A stretch of 64,000 nucleotides of DNA. Source: Ochotona curzoniae. Lineage: Eukaryota; Chordata; Mammalia; Lagomorpha; Ochotonidae. This document shows, one piece after another, positions 34,746-46,640 of this stretch; the stretch's first letter is position 1; every line of letters begins with the position of its first letter. The translations under genes and the position numbers were made by a program. The stretch spans positions 74,876,501-74,940,500 of the forward strand of contig NW_024466599.1 of the NCBI RefSeq assembly GCF_017591425.1, read 5' to 3'. The notes under the pieces were generated by a model, which had not been told where the DNA came from, searched no databases, and saw nothing but the letters and a program-made list of their open reading frames with translations.

Positions 34746-35381
34746 TTGAGTTTTATTAACAAGCTATATGAGATACTCTTGTATACGCTAAGGACAAAAA
34801 AAAAAAAAAATCAGCAATTGTTTTCTTGCAAACTAAGAACGTGCTTACTCTCCTTTTTAATGATATTGTCACTGACAATTAGAATCTGAGTGTCTTTAAA
34901 AATGTCGAGGCAAGGGTACCAATCTTGGTCTACAGACGTACACAGAAACATTACCTTTCAATTGGCAGTTGCAGCCACTGCTATAAAAATGTCTTGTTCT
35001 TGGCATCATCTTTCCTTGGGAATTTCCTAACACTCAGTTCAAAACCAACAATTCCACTCTTTCTGGCTAAACAAGGGTCAGGAGATTTTGGTATTAGCCA
35101 TAGGTTTTAAATACATTTCTGTTTTTCCCAGGGAGGCCTGCTACAATAGCTGTGTAGGTTTCTAGGGGCCTGATGCGCCTTCCATGGCACACAGCTAAAA
35201 CCAGGGAGCGGCTGTGAACGTGGCTGTGGGCAACACAGAGCACTGAGTACATTCCAATTTCAAGGATTCCGTTCCACAAGCCACGTCCAGGCCGTTCTCC
35301 CAGGAAGTTCCATCGGATTCAGAAATCACCCAGTTTTGATTTTATACAAGACATTTTTCAGAGAATAAAAACTAAAAGAGA

Positions 35382-35690
35382 GGGGCCAGTGCTGTGGCAT
35401 AACAGTTGCCACTTCCGGCACTTGCATTCATACTGGTGTTACTGCATGACCTTGCTGCTCCACTTTCAATCCAGCTCCCTGCTAATGACCTGGGAAAAGC
35501 AGCAGAGGGCCATTCAAGTGTTTGGGTACCCCCATGCACACGAGAGACCTGAATAAAGCTCCTGGCTCCTGGCTGCAGCCTAACCCAGCGCTGGCAGATG
35601 TGGCTATCAGGGTAGTGAACCAGCGGGTGGGGAGATCTCTCTTCTCTCATTCTGTCTCTCTCTCTCTGTAACTCTGACTTCCAAGGGGGC
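35382..35690 (+). repeat. old CSINE
   Basis: GAGGGGCCAGTGCTGTGGC head, TTCAATCCAGCTCCCTGCTA, TCTCTCTGTAACTCTGACTT tail end. Confidence 0.75.
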
Positions 35691-35739
35691 TCTATCCTAC
35701 CTTACTTCATGGATCCTGCGTCAAGTGTAGCTTTGGGAG

Positions 35740-36015
35740 TGGATGTTTTCTGCATTGGTTATGTGGTCCCATAAGACACCTTCACATGTTCTTGGAGTTT
35801 GCTTCCTGCCTGCGCTTCCCATTCCAGTTTCCTGCTAATACACACCCTGAGAGGCAACAGCTGACGACTCCAGTGCTGGGTCTCTGATGCCCACGTGGGA
35901 GACCAGCATTAGCTCGTGGCTCCTCTCTCCCACCTGGCCCAGCTCGCGCTGCTGCAATATTTGGGAAATAAATCAATGCATAAAAAGGTCTCTCTCATAG
36001 GTTAAACAAATAATT
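35740..36015 (+). repeat. old CSINE
   Basis: CTTCCCATTCCAGTTTCCTG, GATGCCCACGTGGGAGACC, GGGAAATAAATCAATGC. The head is unrecognisable. Confidence 0.6.
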
Positions 36016-36499
36016 TTTTTAAAAAGTGTAAGTATATTCAGGCCAACAAAGGATACATAAGAAAAAAGAAAAATCATAGATTATACTTACTAAGAATATT
36101 AGCACACTGAGTCAACCAATATATGAAAATACAGAATATGGAACAGTTGAGATAAAATATTGATTAAAGGTTTAATTCACCACAGTTGTGAATTTAAGAA
36201 AAAATGATTTAATAGATGCAGAAAAAGCATTAAATGAAATGCAACATCTGTTCATGATAAAAACCTATTGCATATTCTCCTAATATTTAAAACAAATAAA
36301 CAAGACCCTAATTTTTCACTCGCCTCGTTTCAATAAACCAAGGGACAGGATGACAAGTGTCTGCTACTGTTACCCTCTGTTACACACTGAAGTGAGTCCT
36401 TCCAAAACACACAGAAGTTCCAATGCTCAGGACCTAGGAATGTGACCATGAGTGCAAACAGGGGGAGTCCTAATGCAAGAATCACCACGTCCTTCAGAC

Positions 36500-36745
36500 G
36501 GGGGCAGCATCTGGCCAGATGTGGAAGACACCAGTTAGGACATCGCAACCCACACCAGGGTTTGCATCCTGGCTCCAGCTCCTGATCCCAGCTTTCCGCT
36601 AACACAGACCCTGAAAAGCAGGGATGATAGCTCAACTAATTGGGTGTCACTGCTGCCCAAGGGGAAGGAATAAAGCTCCCTGCTGGAGTCCTAGGCTCCT
36701 GGCTTCAGCCTCGGCTGGTATCTGGGGGAGTACAAAAAGAAAAAG
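36500..36745 (+). repeat. old CSINE
   Basis: CCAGCTCCTGATCCCAGC, CGCTAACACAGACCCTG, GGCTCCTGGCTTCAGCC. Heavily diverged. Confidence 0.55.
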
Positions 36746-36746
36746 A

Positions 36747-37020
36747 GGGGTCTGCACAATAGCACAGCAGGCTTAGCCTCTGTCTGTGGCACCACCAGCA
36801 TCCCACACGGGCAAAGTCCAAGTCCCAAAAGATACACTTGGACTCCAGTTCCACTCTGATGGGCTAGGAAGGCGGCAGAAAATGGCTCAAGTCCTTGGGC
36901 CTTTGCATCCACGTGGGAGACCCACAAGAGGCTCCTAGCTTCGAACCAGCCCAGCTCCAGTCATTGCAGGCATTCAGGGAGTGAATCAGCCGATGGAAGA
37001 TCTCTTTGCCTTCTCTCAGG
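36747..37020 (+). repeat. CSINE
   Basis: TCTGCACAATAGCACAGCAG head, CTTTGCATCCACGTGGGAGA, GAATCAGCCGATGGAAGATC. No A-tail visible. Confidence 0.7.
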
Positions 37021-37410
37021 GGGTGGGGAGTTGTTGGACCCACAGGCAGACAAGTGAAGACACGGGGAGACCATCCTCTGAACCCGAGGCACCCCCAGGC
37101 TCTCAGCAGCAGGAGAAGCTGGCGCAGGCTCCCGCACAGCCCAGCTGACACCTGCTCCCGGATGCCTACCCACCTGAACAGTGAGCAGCAGGTGCTGCTG
37201 TGCGAGGCCCCCACTCTGGCTACTGCCGTTTTAGCAGACAGCAGCTCTGTTCAACAACGCCCTGAGAATCTGCACTATACAATGGGAAGTGTTTAAATTT
37301 TGCAACAGAAGACAAAAGACTTCAAACAGTCAAGATAATCTTGAAATTGAAGGACCTACTCTAACTGATTTCAGAAGAAGTTATCAACCTACCATAAGAA
37401 ACATACAAGG

Positions 37411-37730
37411 AGGCCTGGCACCATAGCCTAGTGGCTGAAGTCCTCGCCTTGCAAGCGCCAGGATCCCATAAGGGCACTGGTTCATGTCCCGGCAGCCCTG
37501 CTTCCCATCCAACTCCCTGCATGTAGCCTGGAAAATCAGTCAAGGACGGCCCAAAGCCTTGAGATCTTGAATCCACGTGGGAGACCCTGGCTCCTGGCTT
37601 TGGATCAGCTCAGCTCCGACCACTGCAGCTATTTGAGGACTGAACCAGCGGATGGTAGATCTTCCTCTCTGTCTCTCCTCCTCTCTGTAAATCTGACTTT
37701 CCAATAAAAATAAATCTTTAAAAAAAAAAA
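37411..37730 (+). repeat. CSINE
   Basis: AGGCCTGGCACCATAGCC head, TAGTGGCTGAAGTCCTCGCC, tail AATAAAAATAAATCTTTA(n). About 15 bases are missing around the CCTTGAGATCTTGAATCC block. Confidence 0.88.
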
Positions 37731-38147
37731 TGACATACACAAGGACATAGGTAAGTCAAACCCCAGATTGGAAGAAAAAAAAAATAAAAATACAAAGATC
37801 CAGAATAGACAAAATTTCTTCAAACCAATAATTTAAGTCACTTATTTTTCAAAACACTCATGTCCTAAGGAGGGTACAGGAATGACCAATAAGAACATGA
37901 GCTGATGCCCACCATCATCAATCAGCAGAGACATCTGTCCTTCGCCACAATGAGCCTTCGCCTCACAGCTACCAGACCACCAACAAATCAGAACGTCAAA
38001 TGCTGACGAGGCAGTAGAAGAGCCGGAAACCTCAGACCCAGAGATGGATTTTGCAATTTCTTAACACAGTTATTTATTGGGTTTTCCCACTTTAAATGTT
38101 TCCATTTTTCTTGGGTAGGTAACTATTTCTACACAAGACTTTGTATA

Positions 38148-38482
38148 AGGACCTGGTGCAATACCTAGTGGCTAAAGTCCTCGCCTTGCACGTCCGGGAT
38201 CCTGACGCAGGTTCAGTTATAGGTTCTAATCCCAGCAGCCCTGCTTTCCATCCAGCTCCCTGCTTGTGGCCTGGGAAAGCAGTTGAGGACAGCCCAAAGC
38301 CTTGGGACCCTGCACCTGCGTGGGAGACCTGGAACAGGCTCCTGGCTCCTGGCTTCAGATCAGCACAGCTCTGGTGGTGCGGCCACTTGGGGAGCGAACC
38401 AGTGGACAGAAGATCTTCCTCTCCATCTCTACTTCTCTCTGTATGTCTGCCTTTCCAACAAAAATAAATGAATCTTTTTTTA
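38148..38482 (+). repeat. CSINE
   Basis: GGACCTGGTGCAATACC head, good body. The tail AATAAATGAATCTTTTTTTA carries T rather than A. Confidence 0.88.
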
Positions 38483-38917
38483 TATAAGAGACACACAGCA
38501 GGTTTATTCACAATAGCTCAGAATGGGGGATGGCTCAGTTTTTCCCATTTGTACCCATTTAATTACTGCACGATTATAAATATCACCGATGGAGACATTT
38601 CAGAAACCACACTCATCTTTACACGGTGTTTTATAGGAAGCAGCACTAATCTATGGTGGAAGAAGCCAGGAAGGATGGTGTTTATTTTGGAAAGAGTGTT
38701 GTAAGGAATGAGAAGGGTCAGGAGGGAGAGGGCTGGAGGGACAGAGATAACGGATCTGCTTGTCGGGAGTGCCGGTGACACGGATGTACAATAACAAAAT
38801 TCACTGGCTTATACACTTGTACTCTATGTATTCCACAAAGTATGTTTTACAATAAGAAGAAAATTCTGCTGTAACTGAGTCAGAGGGTAAAAAGTGCCAT
38901 TTTAATACAAATTCATG

Positions 38918-39228
38918 TGTGGCTCAATAGACTAATCCTCCACCGGCAGCGCCAGCATCCCACATACCTACCAGTTCAAGTGTCGCTGCTCCACTTCTGA
39001 TCCAACTGGGGAAGCAGTGGAGAATGACACAAGTCCTTGGGTGCCTGCACCCTTGTGGGAGACCCAGAAGAAGTTCCTGGCTCCTGGCTTCAGATCGGCT
39101 CAGCTCCAGCCACTGAGGCCATTGGGGGAGCGGACCAATCAATAGGAACTCTCTCTGGCTTTCTCTTTGTCTCTCCTCTCTGTGCCCTGCCTTTAAACAA
39201 AAATAAATAAATCCTTCTTTAAAAAAAT
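38918..39228 (+). repeat. CSINE, GACTAATCC-head variant, internal deletion
   Basis: TGTGGCTCAATAGACTAATCC head. The CCAGCTCCCTGCTTGTGG block is deleted between TTCTGATCCAACTGG and GGAAGCAGTGG. Tail AATAAATAAATCC. Confidence 0.8.
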
Positions 39229-39231
39229 CCA

Positions 39232-40112
39232 AATTCTAATTGGCATAAGAGTGTGTGTATGTGTGATTCAACAAGCTGATTCTAAAATTCATATGCCAGA
39301 GAAAGGAAAAAAAATAAAGCAATAAAACACTTCTGAAAAAGCTCAGGTCGGGGACTCAACTAACAAACAAGGTTAAGCTATGGTGATCAGGAGAATGTGG
39401 TAAGGTACAAAGCTTGACCAAGAGAACCTTATCTGCGTGTCCAGGCACAGTGCTGACACATCCCACAAACTTGAACTACAGCAAGGGTGGAGGTACTGCG
39501 TATCACGGGGCACACACCCCATATTCACTCAGTAACTGCTGGGTACCCTAGAAGAAAAAAAAAATCACCCACAGAGAATTGTAGAACTTCCGTTCCTCAA
39601 GAAGCACTATAAGGAAAGTGAAAGACGGTGTCGGAAACATTTAAAAGGGACAGGGGAGAAGACGTCATCCAGCCAGCCAGAGAGATCTGATGACATGGCA
39701 GCAAGGGAACAAGCAACCCACAGGAGACCAGGCAAAACACCTGAGCCAGCTTTCCAACGAAAACGGAACATGAATGTCCAACAAACAAGAAATATCATCC
39801 AAACCATTCAACCACCTGGAAATTGGGAATCCTAAGTACAGGGGCCAGCACTATGGTACAACAGGCCAAGCTGTCACTTGCCATACAGGCATCCCACATC
39901 AGTGTGGATCCAGGCACAGCTGCTCTGCTTCAGACGCAGTGCCTGGACAAGCAGCGGACAATGACCCACGAACGTGGGCCCTGGCACTCACACAGGAGAG
40001 CAGGATGTAGTCCCTGGCTTCTGGCTCCTGGCTTTGGCTCTGCTGTTGGGAGAAAACCAACAGATAAAAGATTCATTCTCTCTCTCTCTCTCTCAAAACC
40101 AACAGATAAAAG

Positions 40113-40150
<38 letters not shown>

Positions 40151-40740
40151 TCTCTCTCTCTCTCTCAGTGTGTGTTTCTGCCTTTCAAATAAATACATCT
40201 TTTTAAAAAAATCATAGCTTCAACAAACTTTACTTCCTATTCTCCTAACCAACACTGTATCTGAAGTCTGAACATACTCGGTATTCCCAAGAACTTAAAC
40301 AAATGAAAACTCTGCACATGTGTTAGGGGGAACTTCTGAACTGGTGACCCATGTCAGCTTCTCTCCGGAAACCCTGGACACGGTGAAGGAAGCCCAGGGG
40401 TCTGCTGAGGCCTGTATCCTGCGCAGTATTCACCAGTTCATAAACAAGGAAGATGATTCACAGCATCAGCGACTGACATCAAGGAAGACTGGAAACAGCT
40501 CACGTTTGGTCCACAGGATGGAACGCCATACTAAATGATGACTGGTAAAGGAATCTAAGGGTAGACAGACACCAGCCAGGGAGGGCACGGGCATGGGTAT
40601 ACACCAGCCTTCTGAGTGTTGATTACCATTCTCTGTATCTTTTAGAAGTTACAAACATCCTTTTATGCATATCAAACATTCATTATAATATATATATATA
40701 CATCTTTACAAATAAAATTCTCTTTCCCAAGCCAGCCTTC
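39232..40740 (+). mobile_element. second ancient L1 ORF2/3' fragment, split by a CSINE
   Basis: GCTGATTCTAAAATTCATATG and GGTTAAGCTATGGTGATCAG at 39272-39395 fit the L1 ORF2 block between RT and the C-terminal end. CAAGGGAACAAGCAACCCAC and CATGAATGTCCAACAAACAA follow at 39700-39790. After the CSINE at 39840 the sequence resumes with CCAAGAACTTAAACAAATG and AGTTCATAAACAAGG. It covers part of the same L1 interval as the copy at 36020, so it is a separate insertion. Confidence 0.6.
39840..40212 (+). repeat. old CSINE with duplicated CT-rich 3' part
   Basis: AGGGGCCAGCACTATGGTAC head. Near the 3' end AACCAACAGATAAAAGATTC occurs twice (about 40055 and 40097), each followed by a CT run, so a segment of about 42 bases has been duplicated and the second (CT)n expanded. 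Confidence 0.75.
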
Positions 40741-40924
40741 CTCAGAAACAAAGAAAAAAAAATCTCAATTTAAAAAACTTAGTGGGATTCGTAGACGGTA
40801 CGTTCCATGTTTAAAACGTCATTTCAAGGCAGCATACGTATCAGACACAAAGTGATTTACTGGTCATTTCCTACTCCATTTAATCCGATGCTTAGGTTCA
40901 CACTACATCCATATATCTTTTTAA

Positions 40925-41100
40925 AAATTGGATTTAGTTACCTGAAAGGCAGAGCCACGGGGGGGGGGGGGGGAGAGGCAGAGAAAGGGACAGAGAGGGG
41001 GAGGGAGGGAGGTGGAGAAAGAGCATAAGCAGGAAGCTGGGCTGGCAGGAGAGGCGGGACTCCACCCTAGGCACTCCCAGGTATGGAGCCTGCCACACAA
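40925..41100 (-). repeat. old SINE remnant, inverted, with G(12-14) run
   Basis: CTGAAAGGCAGAGCCACGG, then a G run at 40960-40973, then GAGAGGCAGAG and AGCATAAGCAGGAAGCTGG. The long G run is unusual and may be assembly-sensitive. Confidence 0.5.
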
Positions 41101-41474
41101 TGCCTGCCCGTGTCTCCACACTTACTGGCCAGTTCTCAGAACACCATCGTCCGGTTTGGGATATCCTGTCAATCGTTTCTTACAAATATCCCCGGTTGTG
41201 AGACAACTAAGGGCAAGGCTGGCAGAGCAGTAGATGGCTCAGGAGGCGGATGCCATGCCGGTGGAGGGCGGCTGCAGTCCCTGGATGGGCGGCCTCCAAG
41301 CAGCCAGCCTCTTCCTTCCAGGGCCTCGGTCACCTTCACCTTCCAGGGTACACACCTCACCTCCCTCCGACTTATCCATCAGTACCAGGCTGGTTCTGAG
41401 AGCTGCCTTGGTCCTGTTTTGTCTTCTCTGTTAAATCCCACCAAGGCCCGGCCACATCTTAGATCCTATCTACC

Positions 41475-41605
41475 TTAGGTAGGAGGGAGGGAAGGCAGGA
41501 AGGATGGAGGAAATGAGGAAAGAAGGGAAGGAAGCAAAAGGAAGAGGAAAGGAAGAAAGGAATGAGACAGGAAGTGAGGAAGAAAGAGTGGAAGGAAGGA
41601 ATGTA
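41475..41605. repeat. purine-rich (GGAA)n-type repeat
   Basis: Interrupted GGAGGGAGGGAAGG, GGAAAGAAGGGAAGG and GGAAGGAAGG blocks. No clear source SINE. Confidence 0.85.
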
Positions 41606-41661
41606 GGGCATTTGACCAGCTCGAACACAAAGAATAAACATAAAATAAGAACAAATTTAGG

Positions 41662-41970
41662 GGGACTGGAACAGTGGCTCAACAGGCTGATCTTTCACCT
41701 GCCATTGCCAGCAGTGTGTACTTGCTGCTCCAATTCTGATCCAGCTCTCTGCTTATGGCCTGCCAAAGCAGGGGAGGATGGCTAAGTTCCTGAGCCCTTA
41801 ACCCACATGGGAGACCCCTAAGAGGCTCCTGGTTCCCAGCCCTGCATCAGCATAGGTCTGGATGATGCGGCCAATTGGGGAATGAATCAGTAGATGGCAG
41901 CTCTCTCCTCTCCCTCTCTCTCTCTAATTCTGACTTTCAAATGAAATACATCTCTTCATTAAAAAAAAAA
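41662..41970 (+). repeat. CSINE, old
   Basis: GGGGACTGGAACAGTGGCTC, CCAGCTCTCTGCTTATGGCC, tail region AAATGAAATACATC followed by A(n). Confidence 0.75.
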
Positions 41971-41996
41971 AAGAAAAAGAAAAGAAAAAAAACTAT

Positions 41997-42332
41997 GGGC
42001 CCGGCGGCGGTGTGGCCTAGCACCTAAAGTCCTCACCTTGAACGCACTGGGATCCCAAATGGACGCAGGTTCTAATCCCGGCTGCTCCACTTCCCATCCA
42101 GCTCCCTGCTTGTGGCCTGGGAAGGCAGTGAGGACGGCCCAAAGTTTTGGGACCCTGCGCCCGCGTGGGAGACCCGGAAGAGGCTCCTGGTTCCTTGCTT
42201 CGGATCGGCACAGCACCAGCTGCTGAGGTTACTTGGGGAGTGAATCATCGGACAGAAGATTTCCCTTTCTATCTCTCCTCCTCTCTGTATATCTGATTTT
42301 ATAATAAAAATAAATAAATCTTTAAAAATAAA
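41997..42332 (+). repeat. young CSINE
   Basis: GGGCCCGGCGGCGGTGTGGC head of the GGCCTAG type. Intact B box. Tail ATAATAAAAATAAATAAATC. Confidence 0.92.
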
Positions 42333-42399
42333 TATTAAGAAAAGACTGCTGGTCAACCTCGGGGCTTGGGTGGATGGAGCTTCCAGCATCACAGCAGCT

Positions 42400-44225
42400 G
42401 CTGGGGATCCTGAGGAAGGTCGGACTCAATTCTCAGGGCCCTAGCCCCAGCCACCAGTGCCAAGTGGTGAGTGAATCCTGCGCTTGCAGGCTCTGCGGTC
42501 TTGGGGGTGTGGGATACTGCCTAGGAACATCCAAGGGTAAGACCACTGTACATGAGGCTGTGGAATGAATCCTGAAGGACTCCCAATGACAAGGCCACTG
42601 TACTTGCAAGACAAGTGAGGGGACTGAGGCCTGGTGGTTTGGAGGGGAGAGACTGGAAGATCTATATGGGTCAGACTAATACACCAGCCCACATGGGATC
42701 CTGAGTAGGGCTTGTTAGCATGGAACATTGCTGACCACCACAACCCAGTCCACACGAAAGCTAGGGCTGGGGACCTGTCTAGCAGGGCTAGATCCCAGTA
42801 CTTGACAGGTCATATTAGGCAGGGCCATGACACTTACCAACACATAAGAGAACCAGGTCAGGGGTAGATTCTGTCGGGGATATGTGGGTTAAACCCTGTG
42901 GAAATACAAGTCCCACTGGTTAGCTCAAGAGTTGGGTTGGGGATGGGCTGAGCTAGGTGTCACCACAGAACCTGCCATCACTCATAGGCTCAGGGACTGA
43001 GAATAATCTGGGCAAGTCCAGGCTACAGTACCCACATATCCATCCTAAAATAGGGTGTGGGGTGGACCAGGCTGCAACATTCACCAGTTCATACAAGGCC
43101 AAGATTGAAGGGGGGCAGGCTATGCCGGTCAAGGGCCTAGCACCCGCTGGCATGCGTGAGATGGGGCTGGGAGTAGGAAGGGTTGGGGAATGTGGGAAAC
43201 TCCTAGTGGGTCATAGCTCCTGATGGTGAGCATGTGATCCAGGCAAGCTGGGCAAGGTAGCTCCAACTGTTGGCTAATGTGAGGGTTGGTTATGGAAAGG
43301 GGAAGACAGGGCAGGGCCAAGCAAACCTTAGCTCACTGGCAAGTACAGAAACCAGGCTGAAGCACAGGTCATGCCAGGATAGGCTGTCACACCTACTGGA
43401 CTGCATGAGCCAGGGATGAGAGCAGACTGAGCAGGACAGGTTGCAAGCACCTGCCAGCAAGAGTTGGGATGGGGGGCAGGCCAGATCAGGTCAGGTCAGG
43501 TCAGGCTACAGCATCCAAAGGCAAAGGCCAAGACAGGTGAGGGACTATGTCAAGCTGGGTCAGAGCAACCACTGGAGCACACAAGATCTGTGGCTGGGAA
43601 CAGGCCATGTTGGGGAGCAAAAGGGATACCCCGGCTGGGTTGTGGGCCCAATGGTGAGTATAAGGGTCAGAGTGGGGGGCTGTGGTCTGGTCTGGACGTG
43701 GTTGCAGTGTCCCTTGGCACAAGTGTGGACTGGGTCTGGGATGTGCCAGACTGGGCTGGACTCCTGCACCGAGTGGTGCTCGTGAAGACCAGGGTGGGTG
43801 TAGGACAGGCTAGGCTAGGTCTCTGCCCTTGCTGAGCCATGCATGAGCTATATCTGGATGTAGACCAGACTTGACTGGGCTATAACACCCAAGCGTAAAA
43901 ACCAGAATGGGTGAAGGCCAGCCAGGAAAGGTCACTGTTCTTGCCAGGACAGGAGGTGGACTAAGTAGGGCTGGCCCATGGACCCACTGATGGGCACAAG
44001 ACCTGGCAATGAGAGAAGTTCGGATGGAGGAGCCTGGGCAACTTCCCTGTTGGGACACGGTCCCTGCAGGTGATAGAGAGCAGCCTAGACCAGGTCAAGG
44101 AATGGTACTCACCAGCCATGCAATTGGCATGGGTCAGGGGCAGACAGGCTGGGCCAGTCCATATCATCCACTGGCAAATACAAGCTCCAGAATGGAGTGT
44201 GGGTTGGGCCGGGTTGGATCACAAT
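42400..44225. repeat. degenerate tandem array, units of roughly 60-110 bp, unidentified
   Basis: Successive units contain (G/A)GGCTGGGCT or AGGC(C/T)AGG, then CA(A/C)CACCCACTGG-like, then A(A/C)GAACCAGG-like motifs, each varying. Clear instances begin near 42790, 42850, 43010, 43075, 43200, 43330, 43400, 43550, 43790, 43870 and 43980. A CAGGT pentamer run (43490-43505) lies inside. No long frame is conserved between units. Not a family I can name. It could be the tandem part of an L1 5' UTR, an LTR element or a lagomorph minisatellite. Confidence 0.6.
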
Positions 44226-44482
44226 ACATGCCATTTCACATCCAACTTTCTGCTTATGGCTCGAGAAAGCAGCAAAGGATGGCCCAAAGCCTTGGGACCC
44301 TGCACCCTGTGGGAAACCCAGAGGAAGCTCCTGGCTTTTGGCTTTAAACCAGCTCAACTCCGACCACTGTGGCCATTGCAGCCATTGGGGGAACTGGTGG
44401 ATGGAAAATCTTTCTCTCCTTCTCTCTGTAAGTCTGATATAGCTTTCCAATAAAAATAAATAAATCTTTTTTTAAAAAAGGA
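44226..44482 (+). repeat. CSINE, 5'-truncated
   Basis: Starts inside the body (CATTTCACATCCAACTTTCTG), then GGCCCAAAGCCTTGGGACCC, tail AATAAATAAATCTTTTTTTA. It is inserted at, or bounds, the right end of the degenerate array. Confidence 0.8.
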
Positions 44483-44649
44483 AAAAACTTCTTCCTAAAT
44501 CTGCACTATAAACTATGTAAAATTTGTTCATTTTTGATAAATCAAAATTTTGCTAACAAAATTAGGTTCTCCCATTGTTTGCCATTTTTTATACTGTATT
44601 GGTAAAATACAATGTTGCTGGGATGCCTGTATCGGTAAGAACAGACCAT

Positions 44650-44955
44650 GCGGGCTGAGCAGAGGAGGTGCAGAGCGTAGCTGCAGCCTCGGATGCCTGC
44701 ATTCCCCAGCTGCGCTCTGGTTCGAGTCTGGGTTGCTCCACGGAAGCTCCCTGCTACTGTGCCTGGGAGAGCTGTGAAGACGGTCCAAGTGCCTGGGCTG
44801 CTACCATGCGTGAGGGACCCTGATGGGGACTCCTGGTTCCAGGCGATGACGGCCAGCTGGGGAGTGAACCAGTGAATGGAAACTCTCTGTCTTTTCCCCA
44901 CTCTGTCTGCCTTTCAAAGAAATGATTTTTATTTTCAATGTAAATAAATAAAAAC
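44650..44955 (+). repeat. old CSINE
   Basis: GGGCTGAGCAGAGGAGGTGC head, CACGGAAGCTCCCTGCTACTG, CTGGGGAGTGAACCAGTG, tail GTAAATAAATAAAAAC. Confidence 0.7.
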
Positions 44956-46369
44956 GGATCATTACCACCTCTGGTTCCTCGGGGGTGGGAGGAGAGGGGG
45001 TCACCGGCTCACTGACAACCACTGAATACAATGACGTCAGCCTCTCCACAAGGCTCTTGTTGCACCATCCTGCAGTTTTATGGGATTCCTGCTGACTGAC
45101 CCCTGCACTCCTTAGGCTATCAATCAACTGATTACAGCCACAATGAATGTCATCGCAAGACCAAGAAAAGCGAGAGTTCGCTCAGGGATCACTGCAGCCC
45201 AATGAAGTCTCCTGTATGAAGTCTCCTGTGACTTCAGGGCTCGGAGACATTTTTTTTTTTTCTTCTGCGAGAAGACAGGAAGCTGTTGTGCGTTAAACCT
45301 CAGCTGGCTTCTTAGATTTAAAAAAAAAAAAAAAAACAAGTCCTCAAGGCAATGAAAACAGGGTCATTAGGAGACCTGAGTGTGTGTGAGCCAGAGAGAA
45401 GCATGGCTGGTCATAAGAGATGTTAAAATCCTGCCTCCCCAGGCGCAGAGGAAGCAGCAGCACTTGGAGGAGTCGGGCTGGCAGAGCCCCCAGGGTCCCA
45501 GGGGAGACCCAGTGGAGTTGCTGCTGCAGCTAGCAGTGGAGGGAGGGGCACACACTTGGCTACTCCCACCCTTCCATCAAGAGCTAATGGTCACCTGTCT
45601 GTCCCCTGCAGGGAGCTCCTGCCAGAACCGCAACATCTCACCCCTAGTCATGAGAAAACACTACAAAGTCTCAGATTAGACCATTTAAAAAAGAAAAAAA
45701 AAAAAAACTGGGGATCTTTCAAAGATGAGCAGTTAAAGTATACAGCAAAGCACAAGGCAGGGAACCTCATCAGGGGAATAAAAAAAGAACTAAGAAATTC
45801 AAGCTCTGCAAAGTCCTTTGCTTAACAGCATTGTTGTAAGGTTAATTTATTTTGGTCAAAGTACTGCAGACATGAGCGTAACTCAAAAGTGCCTGGAAAT
45901 AGAATTTAACAAGTTTATTTTGGTACAAGCATTCTGAAAATCAGGCAAGGCAGCAGTCTCCAATGAGCTCATGAAAAAAAAATGTACATTATGCAAAAAT
46001 TAGGCAGAGAGGTCAAAACTTAATTGCATCAATTTGTCAAGGCTCAAGGTCGCAGGGCTAGACTGGAGCAGCCTGCAGCACGACAAGCAGAAGGGGTGAG
46101 TGAGGCGCAAGGATGCTCCGTGCTGACCGGGCAATCCAGAGTCCAGGCATGTTAGCCAGCTTTGCATCATGTCAACTATAAGATGATTCTGGCTTGCAGT
46201 CTGGAGGTTCCCAGACAAGATCATATGGTCACCCTGATCAGGCACTGGGTTGAGACTGGTCATGGGGCAGTCTGTTTGAAGGAAGCAGAGAGAGCCCCGG
46301 CTGAACCATCCTGGGTTCAGCATGCTGCATGACAGCCTAGGTGTTTCCAGGGATGCCTCCCCGACCCCC

Positions 46370-46640
46370 ACGTGTTAGCACCAGTTCAAGTTTCGGCTGC
46401 TCTTGCTTCCAACTGAGCTTCCTGAAGATGTGCCTGGGAAGGCAGCAGAAGGCGGTCCGAGGACTTGGGCCTCTGGTCTCCATGTGGGATGCCAGCTGGA
46501 GCTCCCAGTTCCCGGCTACAGCCAGCCTCAGCCCTGGTTATTGCAGATACTTGAAAAATGAAACAGCCAGTGGAAGATCTCTCTCTCTCTTTCTCTCTGT
46601 GTCACTCTGCCTTTCAAATACATATATAAAGATAAATTTT
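46370..46640 (+). repeat. old CSINE
   Basis: GTTAGCACCAGTTCAAGTTTC, CTCCATGTGGGATGCCAGCT, CTTTCAAATACATATATAAA. The head is lost. Confidence 0.65.

Larger units (their letters stand above)
36020..38880 (+). mobile_element. ancient L1 (ORF2 RT region to 3' end), broken by SINEs
   Basis: Pieces are in correct L1 order. At 36100-36275 is the RT segment with ATAGATGCAGAAAAAGCATT and TTCATGATAAAAAC. At 37290-37400 is a downstream piece with CTGATTTCAGAAG. At 37735-38080 is the ATGACCAATAAGAACATGAG and CACAATGAGCC region. At 38483-38880 is the 3' end, with TTATTCACAATAGCTCAG, then GCTTATACACTTGTACTC. CSINEs at 36500, 36747, 37411 and 38148 split it. Coding capacity is destroyed. Confidence 0.65.

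Noticed and set aside
45367..45700. Possible alternative TGFBRAP1 exon around 45.4-45.7 kb
   Set aside because: GC-richer unique sequence with short frames, but no convincing AG...GT pair and no known extra exon at this place.
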